A stretch of DNA of 64,000 nt from Haemonchus contortus (GCA_000469685.2 LS997564.1:8210591-8274590); one strand, 5' to 3'. Positions 23,656 to 34,472 are shown, counted from the first letter of the stretch. Notes: generated by a model not told the origin, from the letters alone. Made by a program: numbers and translations.

Positions 23656-23676
23656 AATTCTTAAAACAATCAAGCC
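23650..23676 (+). promoter_or_regulatory. Putative spliced-leader acceptor and leader of CES-A
   Basis: TTTTCAG ending at 23655 is followed by a 21-base leader and then the ATG at 23677. CES-B has the same arrangement (acceptor end 35698, 21-base leader) and CES-C nearly so (59564, 20 bases). Conservation in three paralogues suggests trans-splicing, which is common in nematodes. An ordinary 5'UTR intron is the alternative. Confidence 0.55.
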
Positions 23677-26600
23677 ATGGGCCATGGATCAAGTTTTCCT
23701 CAGCCCTGTGGAGATTCTCGAGTGGTGAAGACGAAATTCGGCTACGTCATTGGAAGGCGATTCGGTTTTGGGCAGTTGGAGGTACCATAAGCCTGGCTGA
23801 ATAACTGAGTTTTCGACCAGAAGTTTCAGTTTGATTGATTCATTGTCAATATCACTGGTATGCAGGAATGATGAAGATCAATGATAGTCAATGATAAACT
23901 GTTTTCAAAAAGCGAGTAAATTCAGGGTGGTGCTTTCAACTCTCTGCTATTGGAACCCTGAGTTCTTATAGTTTCCGAAGACAGTATTCTTCCATTTTGC
24001 AAGGTTTTTGAGTGGAATCAAGCACTTATTGATTTCAACGGCCTATCCTTTCGATGTTATCGTTTTCTGCTGGGACCAGGCTTCCGCGGTTTGGCTGGAG
24101 AGATTCGCTCTCACTTAGGGCAACGATTGGCAGCGAATAACTGAAAACTCGCCCGTCACATGTATGGTCGAGCTTTCAATTGTTCGCTACTAATAGTATA
24201 CGGCAGTACGAACCTCTTGAAAAAGCTCCTGGGCATGCCCAGAGTTCCATCTCATGGACCTCGGAGCCTGACAAATCTCCAGTTTTTCTTTTAGTGGTCT
24301 AGGAGCCTTCGTGATTGCTCAATGTTACTCAAACTGAACTCTATACCCTATTCCAGGTCGACGCGTTCCAAGGAATCCCATTCGCGAAGCCACCTGTGGG
24401 GGAAATGCGATTCCAGGTGCATTTGATGGAAACTCTACGTGGTTGCGAATGTGATAGAGGAATTTTTAGAAACCTGAATGGCCAGAACCATGGGATGACG
24501 TGAAGGTAACTAAAGGATTTGCGGCAAGAGGAATTCAGAAAGATGTGCACTACTTTGAGACATTAAAGGTTACTTTTTTCGGTACTAAGTTTACAAGATA
24601 CAGGCTCTCAACCTCAGTTGGGGCCATAATGATCAATCACTAAAAATCCTCGTTCTTATCGTGGTCGCGCCGCTGATTTATGTCAGAGTTATGTAGGGTA
24701 TAAGTGTTATTTCACTACAGTAATGTGAGCATGAGTATGTGGAGTTACGGTAAAGAATTCCTTCATACTCAAGCTCCCGGTCATGCATGCCGATCACAGT
24801 CCTTTTCGCGAACGTTTTTTATTAAATTTGTATTTGTATTTTCTGGCGGAAGTGATGTGGTGGCAAGTGGCACACTACATCACATGCACGGTCAGGGGTT
24901 CAAATCCCGGGTCGATGTCCGCCTAGGCCAACCAAGCCCTTCCATTCCTCGGGGTTCGGTGAATTGGTACCAGACTCGTCTGGGTGGATAAGATCACTGA
25001 ATTGTACATTGGCTGGTTGCCGCAAGTCATTGTGTAGGCCACATACGTCTTATTACGCCACCACGATTCTGAATGGAAATCGAGTGCGGGGGCGTATCCC
25101 TCAGGCGGGATTGATTAACGCCAAAAACTTTATCCTTTTACTTTATTTGTATTTTCTATTTTGTATTTGTTAAGATGTTTTTGTTTACAGCTAGGGAAGA
25201 CCTCGGAAGATAATCTCTATCTGAATGTGTTCACGCCGGCATGGAGCCCGGATAGTCGTTCACCAGGGTTCGCCGTCTTGGTATTCATCCATGGAGGTGG
25301 CTTCATCTGTGATAGTGCGGTGAAGTATGGCGATGTCGGTATCTGTGAACACCTGGTACAAAATTTATATTTTTGTTTCAAATTCGTACCTCTCTACTTG
25401 CGAACAGCAAAGAGGTCGTGTTCCTCTTGTTTCTTGGAGATCAGGCGATCTTTTTAGTGTACAAAAGAGGTGGTCGTTGTGACTATCCAATATCGTCTTG
25501 GATTCCTCGGTTTCTTCTCCACTGGGGACGAACATTGTCCAGGAAACCTTGCTCTCTGGGATCAGACTCTTGCTCTCAGATGGATTCAGGTGAATTTTGT
25601 TCTAAAAAAATTTGATTTACGAACTTAAAAGTCTTGAAATTGTAATAACTCCAACTGCTCGACTTGGCTTTATCGCAAGGCGTTCTGGTTGCTAATATAC
25701 CCATGTCTCAAGTCCCCGTACATGAAGAATTATTCGGGGAAATTTTAAGGTAATTGAGAGCTATGTTGCCGATAATTTCATCCCGAATGAGGTCAATTCA
25801 GAGGTAGAGGTGAGATGAAGTAAAGAGGTGCCGACTATCAGCCAGGAACAACTTCCGGCTCTATTCTCTTCTGCGGCCTCTCACCTTACCCGGCTCGATT
25901 GAACGGGCCGACCCCGTCCGGGAGTATAAGGGCATTGGCACATTCATATCGTACTTCCAATAGTTATTGTATAGGCCAAACGCGCTTCGAACATCTTGAA
26001 TTCTGAATTGCAGTAAATCTCTTCGATGCAGCACAAAGTAGGGATATTAGGAGCCATGAATTAGACTAGTAATTACTTTATCGACAAAACTTTGACATAC
26101 AGAACAGAAATTCACTGTTCAGGAGAACATTGCTCTTTTCAATGGCGATCCCAACAATGTAACGGTCATGGGCCAGTCTGCCGGCGGAGCCTGTGTAGAT
26201 CTGTTGAGCATATGCCCCCATTCGAGAGGTCGGTAATCTTGAGCTTATCTTTACTCTACATTTCCTGAATATGTGATGTAATTTCGAGGTAGAACAATGT
26301 TCGACTCCATCAAAGTTCCAAAGTTCCCCAATGGCCAGTTTTCTTTTTTTTTTTTTACAAAAATTCGAGTTATTGACAACTCGTCAGTAGGGGTCAGCCA
26401 CTATTTGAGTCGATACTGTGATCTTTCCAGACAAACCTGGTACCAATAAAGGGGTTTGTACAGAAGGATTTGAAACTGGGGTGGATTGAGCTGGTATCTA
26501 CTTGGAACCCTCTACTCACAGACTGTGCTTATGGATTAGACGCCTCTGAGCACTTTGGTCAGAATGGAGAAAATTGGTATTGTAAACTACCCTAACTGCT

Positions 26601-27775
26601 CTTAATGGGTGAAGGACTTCAGGACTGCTTACCATTAGATTTCACATTTCACTCATAACTAAACCAAAATTTAGGTAATATGTTTAGATCTCTTCCACAA
26701 AGTGATCCCCATAGCAGGAAATGCGAACTGTACGTGGGCCATAAACGACAATATGGTAGAAGAATGTCGTAAGTTTGCTGAAAGAAATGGTATTCACGAA
26801 TCTCGCGATTCGAAAAAGGTTTGTTCTATATCGGAGTAAATCATTCATCTCATTTTCCCGTGTACAAACTGCACAATCACCGTCAATTTCAAGAATAAAA
26901 AATGGAAAATCTCTTTAATATCATGTCAGCCCGCTAGTATTCTCCAGAAAATATCACAAAAGAATATAGTGTTTGCGACTAGGGGTGTGGGAGTCAGAAG
27001 TCGCGATTTGATCATGCGACGATGATCCTCACATAGCTGTCTCCCAGCGAGGTATGCATTGACTAGTTGTCCCGCCCCCTTACCCGTCACTGGCTGCTTT
27101 TATAGTCCGCCGTTCGGCGCGAGCGAGCGAGAGATCGAGGGCGGCCCCTTGTTTACAATTGAATTATGCTCGTATCGCCGGACGAGTAGTTTCCCGGCTC
27201 GCTCGCGCGCTCGCTCGTTCGCGGACTACGAAAGCAGCCATTGTACTCTCATTCGTGGCCGGTGTATAGATAAATGTAGGTCAGGCGTGAAGAAACCCAT
27301 TTGCTATGGTTGAATGTCCCCTCCCTTTTCCCTTCTGGGAGTGTTTCCACTTGAGGGTGAGAACCTGTCAGAACCTTGCGTTGTGATGGATTTTGGCTTA
27401 AAAATTTATTTCTTGAGGGTCACTTATATTGAAGACTATTGTAGATGATTGATGCCCTACGGCAGTTGCCAGCTTCTAAATTCGCGTTATCCTTGATGGA
27501 CAAGGTGGGAACTATCGCAAAATGCTGTCCCGTTGGTCCACGACTCGACTTTGATTTCATTTCAAAGGTTCAGTGAATTTTAGCCAGGGTTGCATCCCAG
27601 TATACTTGATCCTATTCGATCCTCTGAGCCAAGTCTGGACCATTCGAAATGTTCAGAGTGTCGATCAATTACGTAAAGAGGCTCCGCCTAAACCGATGCT
27701 GATTGGATGCAGTGCTTCAGAAGGTCTCCTGTTTTGTAAGTCTTGGTTCAGTGCGCTTATATTTATATTATATAT

Positions 27776-27854
<79 letters not shown>

Positions 27855-30606
27855 CAAGGTTAAGAAGTTATGAACAAAACTTCGCCCTCAGACGGGACTC
27901 GAACCCGAATTTTGCCCATAACTCGCCAACCTTGTGAGATTTTCGTACTGCGGTCATATAGCAGCTTCTAACAAAACATCAAGTCTTTATATTATGTGTG
28001 TTTATGTTTCAATTGGCGAAGGAGGTGTAGTGCAGGTAGCCCACTTCACACTCGCATGGTCACGGGTTCGAATCCTGGATTGATGTCCGCCTAAATCATC
28101 TAGTCCTTCCATCCTTCCGCGGTCGGTTGATTGGTGCCAGACTCGTCTGGGAGGATAAAAGCACTGACTTGTACATCGGCTTGCCACCGCAAGACACTGT
28201 ATAGGTCACATACACATTCAATACGCCGCTATGATTCTGAATGAAATTCGAATGCGTGGACGCATCCCTCAGACAGGATCGTTAAGACTTTATCGCTTTA
28301 TATTTCATAAATAGGAAAGAAGGAAAAATAAGTCCTTAACCACTGATCCGTTTTGGACGCGCCCTGCTTTCGACTTTCATTTAGAATCGTAGCTGCGTAT
28401 TAAATGCGTATGTGACCTATACTATAAATTACTGTGGTCAATGTAAAAGCTAACAGTTCCACTCAACAAGAGTGGTACCAACTGACCGGCTCCGCAGGGA
28501 TGGAAGGCTCGAATGGTTAGGCGGATATCGATCCAAGTTTCGAACCCGTGGCCATGCGCTTGTGATAGTGATCAAATTGTAATTATAAATGTGCATATGA
28601 ACTTGATTCCCTTTCGAACTCGAGAAGAGTATTATTGTACGAAAGCTATTAAATTTGGTTTTCACATTCTTCCTAGGGTAAAGCAAAAGACCATTTTTTC
28701 TGAAAAAGTTTTTCGTTTCGATTCATAGATAGTTAACATATTTCTTCATTATTGAGTTTGTTTCTGTATTATTGTATTTATTTTTTGTTTTGAGTTCATT
28801 TTCATTCTATTTAGTAGGATTCGGGTACGGGAAGGATCATTCAGTCAGTACGATTATGGAGTATATTTCGGAACTAGTCCCTGAAAGCGAGTACCCTCGC
28901 ACTTTCAAAAAGTTGCGAGAGGAAATTTTGCAGAAATTCCTAACTGATCCTCAAAATCCTGTCGAAGTGACCCGAGCGTTCACAGAGGTGAGAATTTTTT
29001 TCGTTCATTTTTTGGGTGATCGCCTGAAACTTTCCTTTTCATTTCAGATGCTTGGCGATTTATTTGTAAACATCGCACTTCAGCAGACAGTTTTGGAAAC
29101 ATTGGAGGCATACAATGATCCCGATGCTCCCGTGTATTTTTATTCATACGACTACTATAACCCGAAAAGTTTTGGGCCGCTGTCATTGCGATGGCCATTC
29201 AAAGGCAGTTGTTCTACTCATGTGATAACCATTGAAATTCTGTTATAGTAGGTGCAACAGCGGCAGGGGCCTTGAGAAATTTTACCAAAATGAATTACGA
29301 TGGGCAGGAGGGATATGGGATAAAGTTGGTAACCACTAAGGAATCTTCAGCGAATTTCTCACCTTCTCAGAGATTTTATTCATCTTTAAATTCTATTTTT
29401 AAAAGTTTCTAATAACAAAATCCACTTGCAGATGCAACACATTGTACGGAATTGGCTTATATTTTCGCTGTGGGAATCGTCTGGAATTTCGATTTCAACG
29501 ACGATGACAAACGTATGTTAGAGTTGACGACAAAAATGTGGACAAATTTTGCCAAATATGGGTGATTCTTCTTTTTCAACTTCTATCGTTATGTTGATTA
29601 CAGTGTTAATTTCTATTACTATTATGTTGAAAAAGTGACAGCGTTGTATTGCTAATCCCTAAATAAGTTGCTGGCTTGTTCGACACATCACTGTGTAATC
29701 TTACTTTAAATGAAGGGTCATGTCGATAGTAAAGTAAAAGATTAAGTTTTTTCCTAAGGGTTTAGTCAATCCCAACTGAGGGATGCGCCCCGCATTCAAC
29801 ATTCTTTAGAATCGTAGTGGTGGTTTGAATGCGTCTTTGGCGTGTACAATAACTTGCGGTGGCCAGCCGATGTACAAGTCAGTGCTTTACCCAGATGCCA
29901 GATCACCCGTAGTCTTCCATCTCAGGAGAGATGGAAGACTTGGTTGGCCTAGGCGCATATCGATGCTGGATTCGAACCTGTGACCAAGCTCGTGTGATAA
30001 TGCGTCTCTTGCCACCACACCACCTCCACCCTTACGTTGATAGTAAAGTCGACTAAATTCTGTTGTTCAACTGGCATCGTCAGAAGACCCGTTAGTTGCT
30101 CAACCTGTCTATTTTTACCGTGAAAATTTTCAGACTTTTTTCGAGGGTAGTCGTCTTTGGCAATTCCGTGAGTCATTCAGGAGATGATCAGCCCTGTGCA
30201 TTTTAGTTCTCATGCTCTATCTCAGGGACGTACCTCTCCACCACACTCCCAACGCTGCCCTTTGCTAACCTTCCGATAAGAATCCAGAGAACTTGCAGAG
30301 ATTTTTTTCCAAGCGAGTATTGGATCAACAAGTATACAACATGGTCGCTTTCTCAGAGATCCGAATGGAGCAGCCGAACTTTCAATCTCATCTGTGCTGT
30401 CCGGTGAAAAATTCCGATGGGAACCAGCGACGCTTTCGAATCCCCAAAGACACCTAGCCATATCTCTTCATTCAGAAATGAAAGACGAATACAAGGTACT
30501 TAGCCATCCATACATTCACACCAGTCATTATTTGGTTTTTCAGAAAGGAAGGCCTTTGTTCATCACTCAAATGCGACGGTCCAGATCCGAATCGAATAGT
30601 ACATGA
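23677..30606 (+). CDS. CES-A: intracellular type-B carboxylesterase, 14 exons, 553 aa
   Basis: Alpha/beta hydrolase that cleaves carboxylic esters; substrate unknown. Exons: 23677-23781, 24357-24416, 24470-24568, 25191-25355, 25458-25589, 26123-26228, 26688-26818, 27445-27567, 27657-27735, 28815-28987, 29048-29204, 29432-29561, 30357-30495, 30544-30606; all phases agree. Oxyanion loop HGGGF at residues 122-126; nucleophile Ser206 in GQSAGG; Glu329 in SASEG; His447 in DATHCTEL; substrate-loop motif [15 protein letters not shown]-terminal W-x-P block in exon 13. There is no signal peptide. The start MGHGSS fits an N-myristoylation signal (Gly2, Ser6). The usual EDCLYLNV motif is EDNLYLNV, losing a disulfide Cys, which supports a cytosolic place. 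Intron 11 starts with GC (29205). SINEs lie in introns 3, 9 and 12, a foldback element in intron 7. A GES-1-like nematode esterase is the nearest known type. Confidence 0.93.
24856..25135 (+). repeat. tRNA-derived SINE, family A, copy 9 (CES-A intron 3)
   Basis: A well-kept copy: GTGGTGGCAAGTGGC head, GGGTTCAAATCCCGGG B box near 24897, CAGACTCGTCTGGGTGG, TGTACATTGGCTGG and GGCGGGATTGATTAACGCC. CES-B intron 3 lacks it, so it inserted after the A/B duplication or was lost there. Confidence 0.9.
25890..26015 (+). repeat. SINE-like fragment (CES-A intron 5)
   Basis: CTCGATTGAACGGGCCGA, CGTCCGGGAGTATAAGGGCATTGGCA and the TTATTGTATAGGCCA block resemble the middle of family A. The same fragment is present in CES-B intron 5 near 38390-38505, so it predates the duplication. 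Confidence 0.6.
27091..27240. mobile_element. Foldback MITE FB, 150-bp copy (CES-A intron 7)
   Basis: Terminal inverted repeats TGGCTGCTTTTATAGTCCGC and GCGGACTACGAAAGCAGCCA bound a GC-rich element with inner CGAGCGAGCGAGAG / CTCGCTCGTTCG complementarity. The same termini occur at 34473 and at 46778-47446. It carries no coding capacity. Flanks ACT/ATT could be a decayed 3-bp target duplication. Confidence 0.85.
27779..27852. repeat. (TA)n microsatellite, ~74 bp
   Basis: Uninterrupted alternating TA in CES-A intron 9. It abuts a family B tRNA-like repeat. A shorter TA run (40456-40476) sits at the same place in CES-B intron 9. Confidence 0.95.
27853..27990 (-). repeat. tRNA-like palindromic repeat, family B, copy 2 (CES-A intron 9)
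   Basis: GGTTAAGAAGTTATGAACAAA pairs with TTTGCCCATAACTCGCCAACC around a centre holding GGGACTCGAACCC (reversed B box). The downstream TACTGCGGTCATATAGCAG matches copies at 1562 and 40478. Confidence 0.7.
28015..28300 (+). repeat. tRNA-derived SINE, family A, copy 10 (CES-A intron 9)
   Basis: Complete copy with GGTGTAGTGCAGGTAG head, GGGTTCGAATCCTGG B box near 28063, CAGACTCGTCTGGGAGGATAA and the 3' end CAGACAGGATCG. The orthologous copy is at 40655-40940 in CES-B. Confidence 0.9.
28349..28572 (-). repeat. tRNA-derived SINE, family A, copy 11 (diverged)
   Basis: Minus-orientation CGCCCTGCTTTCGAC, ATTACTGTGGTCAATGTA, CCGGCTCCGCAGGGATGGAA and CGAACCCGTGGCCATGCGC. It lies opposite to copy 10, 50 bases away. 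Confidence 0.8.
29765..30033 (-). repeat. tRNA-derived SINE, family A, copy 12 (CES-A intron 12)
   Basis: Minus-orientation copy from GGGATGCGCCCCGCATTCAAC to ACCACACCACCTCC, with GATTCGAACCTGTGACC as reversed B box. The same insertion is at 47884-48152 in CES-B intron 12. Confidence 0.88.
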
Positions 30607-31924
30607 ATCTGCCATTACCGTTTTTGAATTGTATAGATTTCGAGTCCTGAATGCAGTTTGTATAAATTGTATGATGGACTTTATCGCAGCATTCATGCTG
30701 AAAACCTGTTCTTGGGGTTTGGGAGAAACAAAACCGTACCAAGAGTGGGTAGGAATTTTTTTCAGAATCAGTCATTGTGGAACATTTTCCTTGGAAATGA
30801 ATCGTGTCTTCCTTAAAATCTGTTTTGACTTTCGGGTATTGCAGTTCTAATCCGCAAGCTGTAGGCTAGGGTTTGGCAGTAGATGTTCGAATGTGACGAA
30901 GAAATCGCACCCCCCCCCCCTCCCTATTCCTCCCTCTCCCTGCCCCTGCTGCGCTCGTACTCACATCTTAGCAGTTCTTAGCAGTTCACCGAACCCCCTT
31001 GAGACGATTTCGTGGCTGCTAATGTTGCTCAGCCGTCCGTTACTTGACAACTTACCAGACTCACCAGACAGGGCAACTTTTCAACTTTCGGAGCCATCCA
31101 AAGTGAATTGGCGACGCTCCGACAGTTAGCTTAGGTGTACTCATCACGTCCAATACTAAATGAATGAGCGAAACTTCCACGAGACTTGTGGCTGGGAAAC
31201 GATTGGGAGATCACTGCTAGAGAAAAGAAAGCGCCCTTCCTAGCACTGGATGCAGATGTGTACCACCAGATTGCTTCAGAGACCAGAGGCGTAGGTAGGT
31301 TTGATTTATGATTTTAGTTTTCAGACGATGGAGACGCCTCGGTTAGAAGGTGAGCCGATAGTATCGTAACATCCGTGTAGATTGCATTATTTTATCCTTT
31401 AAGTAATAACTTGATGTTCATAACTTCTTTTGGGGCTTGTGGATTGTGGAGCTACTACAAGCTACTTTGGACTTTTCGTATAGAGTAGAATGTTTCACTA
31501 CCCGGTTTATTTTTACAGTCCAATATAGACCGAAAAAGCTGAAAGAGGACGACGTGACCAGCTTTTTTTTCTACAAAGCTTAAGAGCCACTCCTATTCGT
31601 GCCACATGTTCTTCCGATTCGAAGAAAGTGACGAAATTGAAGAAATTGAGCAAAAATGGCTCAAGTATCGAAACAACTTTTCAAACTTTTTGATTTTTTG
31701 AAAAATAGTTAAGAGTGGGTACATTGAGCTTCTTGGACTTGAAGTGACTGCCATGAAGACGGATTACAAGCCCTCCAGTGCGATTTGTAAAGCAAGGTAA
31801 TGCACGCTTAGACTTTACTATATTTGAATGATAAGGTTCACTTTCAGTAAGGCAGCAGCCCAACGGCAAGCATGGATATGTCAAGGAGCTGGCTTTGCCA
31901 AGAACTTATCGCTGAAAAACCTTT
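30607..31924. other. Downstream flank of CES-A; partly conserved after CES-B
   Basis: It contains a C-rich run at 30903-30912. Blocks near 31318-31395 and 31720-31915 align with 57010-57090 and 57355-57570 after CES-B. The 31845-31912 part reads in one frame as SSPTASMDMSRSWLCQE, close to the peptide in the second copy. It could be an exon relic, but no complete gene can be built. Confidence 0.45.
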
Positions 31925-32118
31925 AGTGGCTCTAATGACCTACGGTGGCCAGCCGATGTACAGTTCAGTGATTTCATCCTCCTAGACGTGTCTGGTACCA
32001 AGTAACCGACCCCGCAGAGATGGAAAACTTGTTGACCTTGACGGATACTAACGCGGGACTCGAACCCAAAACCATGCTTATGTGATCTTGCGCCACTCGC
32101 TACACCACTTCTCCCTAA
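31925..32118 (-). repeat. tRNA-derived SINE, family A, copy 13 (duplicate of copy 8)
   Basis: CTACGGTGGCCAGCCGATG, AGTAACCGACCCCGCAGAGA and CTACACCACTTCTCCC align with the SINE in choline kinase intron 6, including its flanking non-SINE bases. It therefore arrived by block duplication, not by retroposition. Confidence 0.88.
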
Positions 32119-32279
32119 TTGCATATTGTAAAAATGTGAAGAAAGTTGAATATTGAGGAAGAACGACAATTTTCTACTGACCACCACTTGATTCAATGCA
32201 GTCTATCATTGACATCTCCAGAGTGTGCACGTCAAACAGTATGGGAATAAGATTCGTATAGTTTCTACATTTCTTTCAG

Positions 32280-32759
32280 CGCCCTTGACATCAGCAATAG
32301 TCTAGCAGAATGCGGCATGACCTATGGTGCTGATAAGCATCCATTCTATGGAGGATGCTAGGCTAGCATCCTTCATAGAATGGATGCTAGCATAGGCTTA
32401 AACTTACCACGAGTTCTCGGCTCCTTACGGTCCTAACCACATAACATTGATATGCAAAGTGTTCCGCTTTGGAACGACATGTTTGTTGTTTATTTTGTAT
32501 TTGTTATATATTTGTGAAGATGCGCTCATCCGGATGTGGTATAACTTCTCGCTAACAAATGGAAACCATGACTTGTTAGCCAACAGTGTTTCTCCTCTTC
32601 AATTTTTAAAACTGTCAAACTTGTTTTCTTCTCGATTGTGACCTTCCATACATTTGATTTCAGGAGCTGGGAGCGATCCAGGGCAAAGACTTCTTGGCTC
32701 ATGCGAAAGATCGCTTCATTATGTACTACCGGTTTAAGTCTAACATGTACAAATACTAG
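32280..32759 (+). pseudogene. Choline kinase 3' fragment, broken
   Basis: Duplicate of the 3' part of the upstream kinase gene. The first half of exon 7 is kept (32280-32350, ALDISNSLAECGMTYG...KHPFY), then reads Gly-Gly-Cys-stop. The second half of exon 7, intron 7 and exon 8 (with the FFWGVW motif) are deleted. Intron 8 sequence resumes at about 32389, and the last exon (32664-32759) is intact with its stop. Exons 1-6 are absent because the duplicated block starts inside intron 6. With the Brenner motif gone it cannot encode an active kinase. The last exon differs from the parent by only a few codons. Confidence 0.92.
32336..32388. repeat. 25-bp hairpin at a deletion junction
   Basis: Left arm 32336-32360 and right arm 32364-32388 are complementary with one mismatch around a 3-base loop (GGC). 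The outer part of the left arm is exon 7 coding sequence (CATCCATTCTATG); the right arm is its inverted copy. The intron 8 sequence joins directly after the right arm. Confidence 0.95.
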
Positions 32760-33057
32760 TTTTCCTTGACCAATTGCTTTCTGATTTTGGTAGTTTTATA
32801 TGATAACTTGACATCTACCTCCTTACTTCATTAATCCGGTCATTTTACCCAGATCTCTGTGATTTGATCTACGATAATCCTCCCTGTGTCACCCCTAATA
32901 TGTGTATTCCTTGATTGATTTTTTTAGCATTCCTCATGCTGGTCGAGCTTCTCAGTCGCTTCGATAATTTTTCATTCAATTTTATAATGTTTTTCATTCT
33001 ACTCATTTCTAATGCATGTTTGTACATCATGTGATTTTGCTTCAGTGTTGTGATCGC

Positions 33058-33063
33058 AATAAA
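33058..33063 (+). terminator. Duplicated poly(A) signal of the kinase fragment
   Basis: AATAAA in the same context as the parent signal at 21409 (CGCAATAAACGGTGTCG). Confidence 0.55.
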
Positions 33064-33448
33064 CGGTGTCGGTTATTTGAATTTGATTCTTTTAATCAAC
33101 CGCTACTAGATTGAGCCATTCCCAAACTTTGGGTAATATTTTTTAGATAACTTGAAAGCTTGGGAGTCTTAATGTTCCAGCCCTTCAATTCCCCATCACT
33201 CCCATTGGTTTTTCCCAGTTGGAGCAGTCGTCTGGAGCTAATGGTTTGCTTGCTGCAATCCACTCGATTTTCATAAAGTAAGCTCTTTTCAAAAGTGAGC
33301 TAAAAAACAAATGACAGCAAATTAAATTATGAATTTGAGGACAAATTTAGGGAGTCGGGATATGTCGAATTGCGTCTAGATATTCGATGTATTCGCTTTT
33401 ATGAAGATGCTAGTAGACGGCCCTGTTTAATGTGTCTCGAAGTGGGCT

Positions 33449-33706
33449 GGGTGTGGTGCGTTAGGAACGAAATGGTCGCGTCGCGGCGAGAGGGGCGTCG
33501 CGCGCGAAGGAATGTAGCAGGATGCAGCAGTAGGTAAGAAATACAAGAACAAAAGTACTAATAGTAGAATTATGCATAAAATAATAATAGCATATCGATT
33601 GAGCTGTACGAAGAACGCCGGAGGTGTAATAACGGCGAATGAGTGGTCCGCGACAGCGGCGTGCGGCCAATCGATTACCCAAAATCGTTCCTAACGCCCG
33701 TCTCCC
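33449..33706. mobile_element. MITE family M, copy 1 (between CES-A and CES-B)
   Basis: 258 bp bounded by GTGCGTTAGGAACGA and its inverted partner TCGTTCCTAACGCCCG. Internal blocks include GGTCGCGTCGCGGCGAG, GTAGCAGGATGCAGCAG and GTGCGGCCAATCGATT. Copies 2 and 3 are at 56644-56900 and 61705-61953. It has no transposase; long frames inside it are incidental. Confidence 0.88.
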
Positions 33707-34472
33707 CTCATTTACACTACCCTCATCAATTAAGAATCTTCAACTCGTTCAATAAAGATATGTCGACAGCGTAATGACCAGTCTTTAGTCTTCACACTTG
33801 GGTGCTGCCATCGTACAGAAAATCCCACACCCATTTTATAAGTCCTTTAATGACAAAGTAAGATCTGTTACTTGTTTCTAAAGTCTGTTCTGCTTTTCTC
33901 CTGTTCTCTACTTTTCAGCTGCAAAATTAGAGGCATTTTCTGTTCTCTTCTTTGCCTTGCTCAGCTAGACGATTATTCACCCATATCACATAGTTATCAC
34001 TTATTTTTAGTCCGTGACGAGACACGGGTGGCGGCAGACTGTGGTTCGTGTGACCAAGAGACGAGAGAACCATGACAGGGAACGGTATTTTTTCTTCTAT
34101 AGATTTTTGGTCATTGACTTTTTTTTTGTTTTTGAAATGGACTATAGGGGTTCAAAGTACGCTTCGATTATCAGCTTTCAGTGTACTGTCATTCTCCTTT
34201 ACGAGATGCTCCTTTTCAGTTAAGCAGAATACCCTCTAGGGGATTCTAATAGTTTAACTTCTCGATTTCTCGACCTCGGTCGGTTAAAACGCTCTTGCGA
34301 CTGAACGCTCTTTATACTTCTACAACTTTTGAGGAATTAATTAATTCTTTATGAAATTTCTTTTCTAACGTGAATTAAGTTTTCTCTAGTAAATCTAAAA
34401 ATGGCAAGTAAGTTGGTCAATATTTGTTTACGCACTTCGGCTTCTGTCTTCGGTCTCGTACACTGGGTTAAA

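Noticed and set aside
27657..27735. Apparent loss of the DGDFFP motif between CES-A exons 8 and 9
   Set aside because: The join [15 protein letters not shown] aligns with the DGDFFPKSxDQLRKE pattern, so the motif is present in variant form and no exon is missing.
33461..33682. Minus-strand frame of 73 codons, with similar frames at 56656 and 61671
   Set aside because: These are shadows of MITE family M, conserved only because the repeat is conserved.
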